DNA of 64,000 bases from Pseudomonadota bacterium. Its GTDB lineage: Bacteria > Myxococcota_A > UBA796 > SXON01. Positions 17,432 to 26,191 of this stretch are shown one piece after another. The notes beneath the pieces are model-generated. The model searched no databases. It was given only the letters and a program-made list of their open reading frames with translations, and had not been told where the DNA came from. Location of the stretch: assembly GCA_030684355.1 (NCBI GenBank), contig JAUXTN010000067.1, positions 1 through 64,000 on the forward strand. Reading direction: 5' to 3'. The position numbers and the translations under genes were made by a program. Within the stretch, counting starts at the first letter, position 1, and each line of letters starts with the position of its first letter.

Positions 17432-18757
17432 CTACATCTCGCTGGGCGGGCGCGCGGGCGGCAGGGGCTTGCCGCTGCGGGCAGCGTCGAGGACGGCGTT
17501 GATGCCCTCCCGCGTGGCGGTGAGGCGCACCCACTCGTCACCGAAGGGGCCCTTCAGGAAGATCGACGGCGTGCCCTGCACCCCGGCGACGCCACCGGCG
17601 GCCACGTCCTGCTTGACGGCCTCGGCCGTGGCGGGGTCCGCCATGCACGCCTCGAACGCCGTCATGTCGAGCGCGTGCTGCTCGGCCATGAACCGGATGT
17701 CCTCTTTGCCCAGGAACTCCTGGTTCTTGAACATCTGGCGGGAGAGCTCCCAGAAGCGCCCCTGGAGCCGCGCGCACTCGCTCGCGGCCGCCGCGTTGCA
17801 GGCGAACTTGTGGCGCTCGCCGTCCACGAAGGAATTGCACGTGCCGCTGATGGGGTAGTGCTTGTAGAGGAGCTTCACGTCCGGGTTCTCGGAGAGGACC
17901 TTCTTCAGCTCCTCCGACATGACGCCGCAGTGCGGGCACTCGAAGTCCGCCCACTCGACCATGGTGTAGGGCGCGTCGGGGCTGCCGATGACCGGCTCCG
18001 TGCCGTCGAGCTCGATCCGGCCCGCCACCTTCTCGTAGTACTGCGAGAGATCCGCGACCGCGCCGGTGCCCGCTCCGCCGGTCGCGCCGGTCGCGCCGTC
18101 GCCCGGGCGCGATGCCATCCCCGCCACCACCAGGGTGAGGAGGCCGACGACGGCAACGCTGCCGATCTCGGACTTCAAGCCGTCGAAGAGCGAGGCGCCC
18201 GAGGGGGTCTCCGCCGACTTCCACAGGAGGGCGGCGCCGACCAGGAGCACCACGTTGAGGCCCCAGGAGGCGACGCAGAGGGGGCAGTACGCGCCGATCC
18301 TCGTGGAGGCCCAGGCCAGGTAGACGTCGAAGATCAGCGCGAAGCCCGCCACGGCGGTCATCATCGCGGGGGACTTCGCGGCACCGCCGGACGCGTGGCG
18401 CAGGGAGAGCCACGCCATCACGGCGTAGAAGGCGACGCCGAAGAGCGCGACGGGGACCCCGGCGACCTCGCTGTACTCGCTGCGATTGACGCTGTCGCAG
18501 CTCCAGACGTCGCTCACGTTGCACACCGAGGCGGCGGTGCCGTGGTGCTGCGCCGTCAGGTAGCCCGCGAGGAGGATGCCGAGCAGCGAGCCGGCGGCGA
18601 CGCCGTAGACGCGCGTTCGCGGAATCCCGACCAGCACGGCGCACACGAGGACCGCGGCGGCCGCGCCCCCGATGACGAGGCTGGCGGAGCCCCCGTCCGA
18701 GGCGAAGGCCGGCAGGGGCGCAAACAAGAGGGCCAGGAGCAAGAGCTTCCGGGACAT
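17432..18757 (-). CDS. VKOR-DsbA fusion, disulfide-forming protein
   Basis: A 441-residue membrane protein. After a signal-like N-terminus and an extra helix, residues about 50-210 form a vitamin-K-epoxide-reductase domain with loop cysteines C79 and C87 and the active-site CPLC (158-161). A Gly-rich linker leads to a thioredoxin-fold DsbA-like domain with CPHC (274-277) and a cis-proline region GVQGTPSIFL. Such fusions oxidise periplasmic protein thiols and pass electrons to quinones, replacing DsbA plus DsbB. Start ATG 18757 chosen for its signal sequence. It is the first gene of the unit with prmA and rsmE. Confidence 0.9.
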   Translation of the reverse strand: MSRKLLLLALLFAPLPAFASDGGSASLVIGGAAAAVLVCAVLVGIPRTRVYGVAAGSLLGILLAGYLTAQHHGTAASVCNVSDVWSCDSVNRSEYSEVAGVPVALFGVAFYAVMAWLSLRHASGGAAKSPAMMTAVAGFALIFDVYLAWASTRIGAYCPLCVASWGLNVVLLVGAALLWKSAETPSGASLFDGLKSEIGSVAVVGLLTLVVAGMASRPGDGATGATGGAGTGAVADLSQYYEKVAGRIELDGTEPVIGSPDAPYTMVEWADFECPHCGVMSEELKKVLSENPDVKLLYKHYPISGTCNSFVDGERHKFACNAAAASECARLQGRFWELSRQMFKNQEFLGKEDIRFMAEQHALDMTAFEACMADPATAEAVKQDVAAGGVAGVQGTPSIFLKGPFGDEWVRLTATREGINAVLDAARSGKPLPPARPPSEM

Positions 18758-18890
18758 GCGTGCTCCATTCAAAATAGGTCGTGCGGTTATCACCCTTGGG
18801 CGCTTCGCGCGCCCTCGGGGGCCGGCTCCACTTTCCTCCACCGCACTCGGGGCCGCGGAGGCATCCCGTCAGCGGCCCGGATCGGGAGCG

Positions 18891-19361
18891 TCAGCGTCCG
18901 CGGATGGCGCGCTTCGCTTCGCGGTCGTCTTCCTTCTCGCGGATCGACGCACGCTTGTCGTGGAGCTTCTTCCCCCGGCCGACTGCGAACTCCACTTTTA
19001 CCCACGGACCGTGGAAGTACATCTGCGTGGGAACGAGCGTGAGGCCCTTCTCGCGCACGCGCTGGCGTAGACGACGGACCTCCTCCTTGTGCATGAGCAT
19101 CGGGCGGGGGCGGGTCGGCTCGTGGTTCTGCACGTTCGCCTGGGTGTACGGCGCGATGTGCGCGTTCATCAGCAGCGGGTGGCCCGCGCTGTCGAAGCCC
19201 ACGTAGGCGTCCTCGAGGTTGCCCTTGCCGCCCCGGAGGCTCTTGACCTCCGAGCCGACCAGCATGAGCCCCGCCTCGAAGGTCTCGAACAGCTCGTACT
19301 CGAACCGCGCGCGTCGGTTCAGGCACACGTTGCGGCGGCCGCGGGAAGGGTCCTTGCTCAC
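18891..19361 (-). CDS. smpB: SsrA-binding protein SmpB
   Basis: A 156-residue SmpB, the normal length. It binds tmRNA and delivers it to stalled ribosomes. NRRARFEYELFETFEAGLML, GSEVKSLR, NLEDAYV, and the C-terminal VGRGKKLHDKR ending in a basic tail are canonical. The start is a GTG at 19361. It is divergent from mraZ, sharing a 220 bp intergenic region. No tmRNA gene is visible in the window. Confidence 0.96.
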   Translation of the reverse strand: MSKDPSRGRRNVCLNRRARFEYELFETFEAGLMLVGSEVKSLRGGKGNLEDAYVGFDSAGHPLLMNAHIAPYTQANVQNHEPTRPRPMLMHKEEVRRLRQRVREKGLTLVPTQMYFHGPWVKVEFAVGRGKKLHDKRASIREKEDDREAKRAIRGR

Positions 19362-19580
19362 GCCTCACGTCTATCGCGGCTGCGCGACGCGAGGCCCCGC
19401 CAGGGCCGCGGTCCTCCACCTTGGATTACTTTTTCTCCACTAAAATCCACTAGCGAAGTCAGGGGTTTGACGCGGGAGCTGATCGTTTCGCTTCTATTTT
19501 CGGTGATCCGGTGGTTGGATGTGGAGCCCAGCGGAGGCCACCGCTGGCTTGAGCCCCCCACCGGGAGAGAGCTCGCCCCT

Positions 19581-20006
19581 ATGCTCGACGTGCGCCTCAA
19601 CACGCCGCTCACCGTGGATCCGAAAGGTCGGATCACGCTGCCCGTGCGTTTGAAGGTCCAGCTCGACCACGTCGGGACCAACGTGCTCGTCTGCATCGTC
19701 CACCGCGACCACCTGCGCGCCTACACCAAGGAGGACTTCCGCAAGAACGTCGAGGCCCCGCTGCTCGCGCTCGATTCCTTCGACCCCGAGGTCGAGCGCA
19801 TGCAGCGCTTGCGCCTCGGTTTCGCGGTCGAGGTCGAGATCGATCGCCAGGGTCGCGTGCTGCTCCCCGCCAACCTCCGCGCCTTCGCCGGCATCGAGCG
19901 GGACGCGGTGCTGGTCTCCCTCGCCGATCGCGTCGAGATCTGGGACGAGAAGCGGCTCGGCGCCTGGATGGCCGCGGAGTTCGCGCGTGGAGGGGCAAGT
20001 GCATGA
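19581..20006 (+). CDS. mraZ: Transcriptional regulator MraZ
   Basis: A 141-residue MraZ, made of two SpoVT/AbrB-like swapped-hairpin units (LTVDPKGRITLP near 10-21 and EIDRQGRVLLPANLR near 89-103). It is the usual first gene of the dcw cluster and in E. coli represses it. GGGAGAGAG lies before ATG 19581. In the 220 bp upstream are an AT-rich stretch, TTGACG (19467), GGTGGTTGGATGTGG (possible direct GTGG/TGG operator repeats, 19510-19524) and a CCAGCGG/CCGCTGG hairpin (19528-19547). Its stop overlaps the rsmH start by 20 nt. Confidence 0.93.
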   Translation: MLDVRLNTPLTVDPKGRITLPVRLKVQLDHVGTNVLVCIVHRDHLRAYTKEDFRKNVEAPLLALDSFDPEVERMQRLRLGFAVEVEIDRQGRVLLPANLRAFAGIERDAVLVSLADRVEIWDEKRLGAWMAAEFARGGASA

Positions 20007-20898
20007 TGCGGGTCCTCACGGTCATCGGCCGGTGCTGCTCGACGACGCGATCGAGCTCTGCGCGCCGCGTCCCGGCGCGCTCGTCGTCGACGGCACGCTC
20101 GGTCGCGGGGGCCACGCCGCGGCGTTGCTCGAGCACGGCGTACACCTCGTGGGCCTCGACCGGGACCCCGAGGCCATCGCCGCGGTGCGCGCCCGCCTGG
20201 GCGACGCCGTCGAGCTCCACCACGCGCCGTTCTCCCGCATCCCCGAGGTGCTCGCGGGCCGCCGCGCCGACGCCGTGCTGCTCGACCTCGGCGTCTCGTC
20301 GCCCCAGCTCGACACCGCCTCCCGCGGCTTCTCGTTCCGGAACGACGGCCCGCTCGACATGCGCATGGACCCCTCGTCGGGCGAGCCCGTCTCCGAGTGG
20401 CTCGATCACACCGACGAGGCCACGTTCGTCGACGTGCTCTTCAAGCTCGGCGAGGAGCGCCAGGCCCGCCGCATCGCCCGCGCGGTGCTCGCGGCGCGGC
20501 CCCTCCGCACGACCGGCGCGCTCGCGGACGTGGTGGCCAAGACCGTCGGCCGCGGGGACGGTCGGATCCACCCCGCGACCCGCACCTTCCAGGCCCTCCG
20601 CATGGTCATCAACGACGAGCTCGGCCAGCTCGACGAAGTGCTGCGCACGGTGCCCGAGTGCCTCGCCCCCGGCGGGAGGTTCGTCGTGATCGCCTTCCAC
20701 TCGCTCGAGGATCGCGCCGTCAAGCAGGCCTTCCGCGCCCTCGCCGGAGACGGCGCCGCGGTCGACTTCCGCGGCCACCCCCTCGTCACCCCCCGCTTCC
20801 GACTCGTCGAACGGCGCGCCCGCAAGGGTGAAGACCGCGACCCCACCAATCCCCGCGCGCGGTCCGCCCGCCTGCGCGTCCTGGAGCGCCTCCCATGA
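19987..20898 (+). CDS. rsmH: 16S rRNA m4C1402 methyltransferase RsmH (MraW)
   Basis: A 303-residue RsmH. HRPVLLDDAIELC opens the protein, the SAM-binding motif is DGTLGRGGHA (35-44), and LLDLGVSSPQLD, GPLDMRMD and FHSLEDRAVKQAF are all family signatures. It N4-methylates C1402 of 16S rRNA. The chosen GTG start overlaps mraZ by 20 nt. The stop overlaps ftsL by ATGA. Confidence 0.95.
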   Translation: MEGQVHDAGPHGHRPVLLDDAIELCAPRPGALVVDGTLGRGGHAAALLEHGVHLVGLDRDPEAIAAVRARLGDAVELHHAPFSRIPEVLAGRRADAVLLDLGVSSPQLDTASRGFSFRNDGPLDMRMDPSSGEPVSEWLDHTDEATFVDVLFKLGEERQARRIARAVLAARPLRTTGALADVVAKTVGRGDGRIHPATRTFQALRMVINDELGQLDEVLRTVPECLAPGGRFVVIAFHSLEDRAVKQAFRALAGDGAAVDFRGHPLVTPRFRLVERRARKGEDRDPTNPRARSARLRVLERLP

Positions 20899-21233
20899 GC
20901 ACCGTCACCGTCGACACCCGCGTCCCCGCGCACGCTCCCGCCGTCGAGGCGGACCCCGCCGAGCTCCGCCTGCTCGCCCGGTGGCTCGGCGCCATGCTGC
21001 TCATCGCCGGCGCCCTCGCGGCCTGCGTGTGGACGCGCATGGCCGTCCGCGCCACCGCGCTGGAGCTCGACTCCGCCCGCAGCGCCCTCGCCAGCGCCGA
21101 GATCCAGCACGAGCGGCTCCTCGTCGAGCGCGCCCTCCTCCGCGACCCGGGCCGCCTCGCCGAGGCCGCCGCCGCCCTCTCGCTCGTCCCTCCCGCCGCC
21201 ACCGTCAACGTGAACGAGGCCGCCCTCCAGTGA
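20895..21233 (+). CDS. ftsL: FtsL-like cell-division protein
   Basis: A 112-residue bitopic membrane protein: about 35 cytoplasmic residues, one hydrophobic helix (about 32-52) and a short coiled-coil-like periplasmic segment (LELDSARSALASAEIQHERL). Sequence similarity to other FtsLs is low, as usual; the call rests on topology, length and position between rsmH and ftsI. FtsL forms a complex with FtsQ and FtsB at the septum. Overlaps its neighbours at both ends (ATGA and GTGA). Confidence 0.75.
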   Translation: MSTVTVDTRVPAHAPAVEADPAELRLLARWLGAMLLIAGALAACVWTRMAVRATALELDSARSALASAEIQHERLLVERALLRDPGRLAEAAAALSLVPPAATVNVNEAALQ

Positions 21234-23359
21234 AGCCGAAGCCCGCCATCCGATACCGGCCCCCTCCGCACGGAGGCGCGCCCCGCCCCCGTCGGCCGAG
21301 CCCGGCGGAGGCGGACGCACGCATGCTCCAGGAGTCGAAGGGGCGTGGCTTCATCGCCCTCGGCGGCATCATGGCCGCGCTCGTCGCGATCGCCCTCCGG
21401 TCGAGCTGGCTCATGGTCATGCCCGACGAGCGGCTCGAGGAGCGCGGGCGCGACCAGTTCCAGTCCGCGGTGGAGATGCGCGGCAAGCGCGGGGCGCTCC
21501 TCGACCGCAACAACCGCGTGCTCGCGTACACCGTGAGCCTCCCGGCGCTCTATGCGAACCCCGCCAAGCTCTCCGCGGACCAGGCCGCGGAGCGGGTCGC
21601 CGCCATCTCGGCCGCCACCGGCCGCACCGAGGCGTGGATCCAGGGGCGGTTCACCGCGAAGAACGCGCAGGGGCGCACCTTGCAGGAGGTCCGCCTCGGC
21701 GGCGGCCTCGACCCCGCGACCGCCCGCGCGCTCGTCGCCGGGCTCCCGCGCGACGTGATGTGGCTCGAGGAAGAGCCGATGCGGATGTACCCGGGGAAGG
21801 ACCTCGCGGCGCCGCTCATCGGCTACACGGACGCCAAGGACGACGGCGCCTCCGGGCTCGAGAAGGTCCTCCAGACCGAGCTCGCCGGCGACACCTACCG
21901 CATCCTCCAGGCGCGCGACCGCAAGGGCCGCACCATCGAGGCCGGCGTCGACGAGGCGCGGCTTCGTCGCGGCGGGCGCTCCGTCCGGCTGACGGTGGAT
22001 GCCGCCATCCAGCGCGCCGCCGAGGACGCGCTCGACGACGCGATGCTCCTCTCCAAGCCCGAGGCGGCCATGGCCGTGGTCATGGACGTCGACACCGGCG
22101 CCATCCTCGCGCTCGCCACGCGCCCGGCCGGCAACCCGAACGACGGCAACTCGCGGGTCCGCCAGGAGGACTTCAAGAACCGCCCGGCGATGGATCAGAT
22201 CGAGCCCGGCTCGGTCATGAAGCCGTTCATCACGGCCGCCGCGCTCGAAGAGGGCCTGGTCACCGCGTCGACGATCGTCGATTGCGAGCTCGGCGCGTGG
22301 TCCGTCGGCGGCCGGACGATCCACGACGACCACCCCAAGGGTGCGATCTCCGTCAGCGACGTGATCAAGTACTCCTCCAACATCGGCTCCGCGAAGCTCG
22401 GCTTCATGCTCGGCCCGGTGAAGGTGTTCGACTACCTGAAGGCGTTCGGCTTCGGGCGCTCGACCGGCCTCGGCCTCCCCGGCGAGGTGTCGGGCCAGAT
22501 GCGCACCGCCGCGAACGTGCGCGCGATCGAGCTGGCCACGACCTCGTTCGGCCAGGGCATCACCGCGTCGCCGGTGCAGCTCGCCGCGGCGTTGGCGGCC
22601 ATCGCGAACGGCGGCGTCCGCATGAGCCCGATGCTGGTCGACGCCGTGCTCGACGGCGACGGCGCCGTGGAGACCCAGCGCGAGCCCCGCACCGACCGGC
22701 GGGTGCTCTCCGAGGACACCGCCCGCACCATCGCCGCGATGATGGAGACCGTCATCGACGAGGGTGGCACCGGCACCCGCGCGCGAATCGAGGGCTACCG
22801 CGTCGCGGGCAAGACCGGCACGGCGCAGAAGGTCGAGAACGGCGTGTACAGCTCGACGAAGCGCATCGGCTCCTTCGTGGGGTTCCTGCCGGCGGATCGG
22901 CCCGAAGTCGCCATCGTGGTCGTCGTCGACACCCCGACCGTGGGCTCGAAGTACGGCGGCATCGTCGCCGGCCCCGCGTTCGCGGCGATCGGCAGCTTCA
23001 CCATGCGCTACCTCGGCATCCAGCCGGACCCGCCCCAGCCGAAGGTCACCGTTGCCAAGGGCCCTGACGGCGAGGACCTGCCCCCCGTCATCACCCCGGC
23101 GCCCCCGCCGGTCGACCCCGAGGATGCCCTCGTCGCGCGCGCCGCCACCACGGCCGAGCCCATCGAGATCGTCCCGGACGGCAAGGGCCGGTGGATCCTC
23201 CCGGACCTCCACGGGCGCTCCCTGCGCGACGCGATCACCGGCCTCGGCCCCGCGGGGCTCGACCTGCAGGTCGCCGGCTACGGCCGCGTCACCGAGCAGG
23301 CCCCCGCGCCGGGCACCGCCGTCGCTCCCGGCGAGCCGGTGCGCATCCGCCTGAATTAG
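21230..23359 (+). CDS. ftsI: Septal peptidoglycan transpeptidase FtsI (PBP3) with PASTA domain
   Basis: A 709-residue class B penicillin-binding protein. One membrane helix lies near 40-62, followed by the PBP dimerisation domain (MRGKRGALLDRNNRVLA). The transpeptidase domain has the active-site SVMK near 326-329, SSN near 381, and KTGTAQ near 527. A single PASTA domain occupies about 645-709, after a Pro-rich linker. It cross-links septal peptidoglycan with FtsW. A C-terminal PASTA domain is frequent in Gram-positive and deltaproteobacterial FtsI. The start is a GTG overlapping the ftsL stop. Confidence 0.95.
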   Translation: MKPKPAIRYRPPPHGGAPRPRRPSPAEADARMLQESKGRGFIALGGIMAALVAIALRSSWLMVMPDERLEERGRDQFQSAVEMRGKRGALLDRNNRVLAYTVSLPALYANPAKLSADQAAERVAAISAATGRTEAWIQGRFTAKNAQGRTLQEVRLGGGLDPATARALVAGLPRDVMWLEEEPMRMYPGKDLAAPLIGYTDAKDDGASGLEKVLQTELAGDTYRILQARDRKGRTIEAGVDEARLRRGGRSVRLTVDAAIQRAAEDALDDAMLLSKPEAAMAVVMDVDTGAILALATRPAGNPNDGNSRVRQEDFKNRPAMDQIEPGSVMKPFITAAALEEGLVTASTIVDCELGAWSVGGRTIHDDHPKGAISVSDVIKYSSNIGSAKLGFMLGPVKVFDYLKAFGFGRSTGLGLPGEVSGQMRTAANVRAIELATTSFGQGITASPVQLAAALAAIANGGVRMSPMLVDAVLDGDGAVETQREPRTDRRVLSEDTARTIAAMMETVIDEGGTGTRARIEGYRVAGKTGTAQKVENGVYSSTKRIGSFVGFLPADRPEVAIVVVVDTPTVGSKYGGIVAGPAFAAIGSFTMRYLGIQPDPPQPKVTVAKGPDGEDLPPVITPAPPPVDPEDALVARAATTAEPIEIVPDGKGRWILPDLHGRSLRDAITGLGPAGLDLQVAGYGRVTEQAPAPGTAVAPGEPVRIRLN

Positions 23360-23639
23360 CTCCGCTTTTTACGCTTCCGCCTCTTCTTTCCCATCTCCAA
23401 TTCCGTCTCCAGGATGGGACCGCGCAAAATTGCGGGGCCTGGTTCACCCTCCCCGGGTGTTCCTCCGGCCACGTCACGCGCGCTCCCCCGCATGGGGTGC
23501 GACCCTTCTGCCCGGGCCGCTCTTCCCTGCCGCCCGGCACCCCCGCGCGCGCGCGACCGCTCCCCCGCAGCCGTGCTCTTTCCCCTCCGTGCTGAATTGC
23601 CGGTCCCCTCCTGGAGACGCCCCCCCGCCCCCTCCCGCC
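23360..23639 (+). other. Pyrimidine-rich gap between ftsI and murE
   Basis: A 280 bp gap breaks an otherwise overlapping gene string. Its plus strand is strongly C/T-rich and G-poor over long stretches (for example CTCTTCTTTCCCATCTCC and CCCTCCTGGAGACG near the end), so the transcript would look like a Rho utilisation site. No promoter or gene could be recognised. The murE reading frame extends back into it (to 23430), but those codons are not MurE-like. Confidence 0.5.
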
Positions 23640-25094
23640 ATGCTCCTCTCCACCCTCCTCAGCCGGATCGTCGTGCTTGCCGTTTCGGGGCGGGTCGATC
23701 GGCCCGTGGGCAAGGTGAGCGACAAGGACGTTGACGTCGGCCCGGGCGATGTCTTCGTCGCCATCAAGGGCGCGCGCTTCGACGGGCACGACTGCCTGCC
23801 GATGATGGCCTACGCGAGCGTGGTCGTGGTCGACCAGGACCGCACCGTTCCGCCCGGCCCCACGGTCGTGCGCGTCGCCGACACCCGCCAGGTGCTCGCG
23901 CCCTTGTGCGCCGCGCGGCTCGGCGATCCGGGCGCCGCCATGCCGGTCGTGGCGGTGACCGGCACGAACGGGAAGACCAGCACGACGTTCCTGCTCGCGG
24001 CGATGGCGCGTGTGGCCGGCCTCCGCGCCGGGATCGTCGGCACGACCGGCCACTACATCGACGACGTGAAGCTCCCCTCGGCGCACACGACGCCCGACGC
24101 CCCCACGCTCCAGGCCCTGCTCGCGCGGATGCGCGACGCCGGCTGCGGATTCGTCGCGATCGAGGCCTCCAGCATCGGCCTCGCCGCCCACCGCATCGAC
24201 GCCATCCCGTTCCGCGCCGCGATCTTCACGAACCTCACCCGCGATCACCTCGACTGGCACGGCACGATGGAGGCCTACGCCGCCGCGAAGGCCCGCCTCT
24301 TCCACGAGCTCCTCGCGGGGACCGCCGTGCTCAACGCCGCGGACCCCGCCGCGCAGGCGATGGCCCCCGCCTCGCGCCCGGCATGGTGGTTCAACGCCGC
24401 GGATCTGCGCGCCGAGCACGTCGTGAGCACCCCGAGCGGCACCCGGGCCCACTGGGTGACCCCGATGGGGAGCTTCGACGGCCACATGCACCTCGTGGGC
24501 GCCCACAACGTCGACAACGCGCTCGGGGCGCTCGGGGGCGCGCTCGCCGCCGGGGTGCCGCTGGATGCGTGCCGGGCGGGCCTCGCCGCGCTGCCGTACA
24601 TCCCCGGGCGCCTCCAGTCGGTGCCGAACGAGCGCGGGATCTCCGTCCTCGTCGACTACGCCCACACGGACGACGCCCTCGCGCGCGTCCTCGCCGCCCT
24701 CCGCGCGCTGAACCCGCGTCGCATCCTGACCGTGTTCGGCTGCGGCGGCGACCGCGACCGCGGCAAGCGCCCGCTCATGGGCAAGGCCGCCGCGGACGGG
24801 AGTGATCTCGTCTTCGTGACCTCGGACAACCCGCGCTCCGAGGACCCCCTCGCGATCATCGAGGCCATCCTCCCCGGGATCGCCGGCCGCCCGCACCTCG
24901 TGGAGCCCGACCGCCGCGCCGCCATCGCCGCCGCGCTGCAGGCCGCCGCGCCCGGTGACGTCGTGCTCATCGCGGGCAAGGGCCACGAGGCGACCCAGGA
25001 TTCGGGCCGCGGCGTGGCCCCGTTCGACGATGTCGCGGTCGCCGCCGAGCTCCTTCGTTCTTCCGCCATCGGCTCCGAGGCTCCCGGATGTTGA
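23640..25094 (+). CDS. murE: UDP-MurNAc-L-Ala-D-Glu:meso-diaminopimelate ligase MurE
   Basis: A 484-residue Mur ligase. The ATP-binding GTNGKTST lies near 109-116, FTNLTRDHLDWHG and the lysine region MEAYAAAKARLF follow, and the C-terminal domain has the diaminopimelate-specifying motif DNPR near 395-398. It adds meso-A2pm to the peptidoglycan precursor, so the organism should have A1-gamma type peptidoglycan. Start ATG 23640 is the first that gives a MurE-like N-terminal domain. The end overlaps mraY by 7 nt. murF, usually next, is missing here. Confidence 0.95.
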   Translation: MLLSTLLSRIVVLAVSGRVDRPVGKVSDKDVDVGPGDVFVAIKGARFDGHDCLPMMAYASVVVVDQDRTVPPGPTVVRVADTRQVLAPLCAARLGDPGAAMPVVAVTGTNGKTSTTFLLAAMARVAGLRAGIVGTTGHYIDDVKLPSAHTTPDAPTLQALLARMRDAGCGFVAIEASSIGLAAHRIDAIPFRAAIFTNLTRDHLDWHGTMEAYAAAKARLFHELLAGTAVLNAADPAAQAMAPASRPAWWFNAADLRAEHVVSTPSGTRAHWVTPMGSFDGHMHLVGAHNVDNALGALGGALAAGVPLDACRAGLAALPYIPGRLQSVPNERGISVLVDYAHTDDALARVLAALRALNPRRILTVFGCGGDRDRGKRPLMGKAAADGSDLVFVTSDNPRSEDPLAIIEAILPGIAGRPHLVEPDRRAAIAAALQAAAPGDVVLIAGKGHEATQDSGRGVAPFDDVAVAAELLRSSAIGSEAPGC

Positions 25095-26191
25095 CCTTCC
25101 TCCTCCAGTCCATCGACGGGCCCCTCAACGTGTTCCGGTACGTGACGTTCCGGTCGGCGTCGGCGTTCGTGACCGCGCTCGTCGTCTGCTACGTGGCCTA
25201 CCCGCCGTTCATCCAGTGGCTCCGGAACAAGCGGATGGAGCAGATCATCCGCTCGGACGGGCCCCAGGCCCACATCGAGAACAAGGTCGGCACGCCCACG
25301 ATGGGCGGCGTCGTCATCCTCGCGGGCATCGCGCTGGCCGCGATCCTGTGGGGGCGGATCGACGAGCCGCGGCTGTGGATGGTGCTCCTCGTCACCCTCG
25401 GGTACGGCGCCATCGGCTTCTACGACGACTGGAAGAAGGTGATGGAGCGCAGCGCGGACGGCCTCGCGGGGCGCTGGAAGCTCTTCTGGCAGACCGCGAT
25501 CGGCCTCGGCGTCTTCGGCGGCGCCTACCTGACGGGCATCATGGACGCGCGGCTCCACCTGCCGTTCTTCAAGCACGCGATCATCGACTTCGCGGAGCTC
25601 TGGGTCGGCGCGCCGGACATCCTCGGGTGGATCTACGTGCTCATCGGCGTCTTCGTGCTCGTCGGCGCCTCGAACGCGGTGAACCTCACCGACGGCCTCG
25701 ACGGCCTCGCCATCGGCTCCACCATCACGAGCGCGGGCACGTTCGCCGTGCTCGCCTACGTCGCCGGCCACGCCGAGTTCTCCGCGTACCTCGGGATCCC
25801 GCAGATCGCGGGCGCGGGCGAGCTCTCCGTGTTCTCGCTCGCCATCGTCGGTGCTGGGCTCGGGTTCCTCTGGTACAACTGCTACCCGGCGCAGATCTTC
25901 ATGGGCGACGTGGGCTCGCTCGCGCTGGGCGGCGGGCTCGGGGCGCTCGCGGTCATCACCAAGCACGAGATGTTGCTGGCGTTGGTGGGCGGGATCTTCG
26001 TGATGGAGACCCTCTCCGTCATCGCGCAGGTCTTCTGGTTCAAGCGCACCGGCAAGCGGCTCCTGAAGATGGCGCCGATCCACCACCACTTCGAGAAGGA
26101 AGGGTGGAGCGAGCCCAAGATCATCGTCCGGTTCTGGATCATCTCGGCGCTCCTCGCGGTCGTGGCCCTGTCCACGCTGAAGCTGCGATGA
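25088..26191 (+). CDS. mraY: Phospho-MurNAc-pentapeptide translocase MraY
   Basis: A 367-residue polytopic membrane enzyme with about ten helices. It transfers phospho-MurNAc-pentapeptide to undecaprenyl phosphate, making lipid I. Signatures are GTPTMGGVVIL, GFYDDWKK, NLTDGLDG (about 199-206), GDVGSLALGG and the C-terminal PIHHHFEKEGW. It overlaps murE by 7 nt and murD by ATGA. Confidence 0.97.
   Translation: MLTFLLQSIDGPLNVFRYVTFRSASAFVTALVVCYVAYPPFIQWLRNKRMEQIIRSDGPQAHIENKVGTPTMGGVVILAGIALAAILWGRIDEPRLWMVLLVTLGYGAIGFYDDWKKVMERSADGLAGRWKLFWQTAIGLGVFGGAYLTGIMDARLHLPFFKHAIIDFAELWVGAPDILGWIYVLIGVFVLVGASNAVNLTDGLDGLAIGSTITSAGTFAVLAYVAGHAEFSAYLGIPQIAGAGELSVFSLAIVGAGLGFLWYNCYPAQIFMGDVGSLALGGGLGALAVITKHEMLLALVGGIFVMETLSVIAQVFWFKRTGKRLLKMAPIHHHFEKEGWSEPKIIVRFWIISALLAVVALSTLKLR

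Noticed and set aside
20786..23212. An 808-codon open frame on the minus strand
   Set aside because: It is antisense to ftsL and ftsI, which are well-supported, and its Gly/Arg/Asp-rich composition is typical of a shadow.
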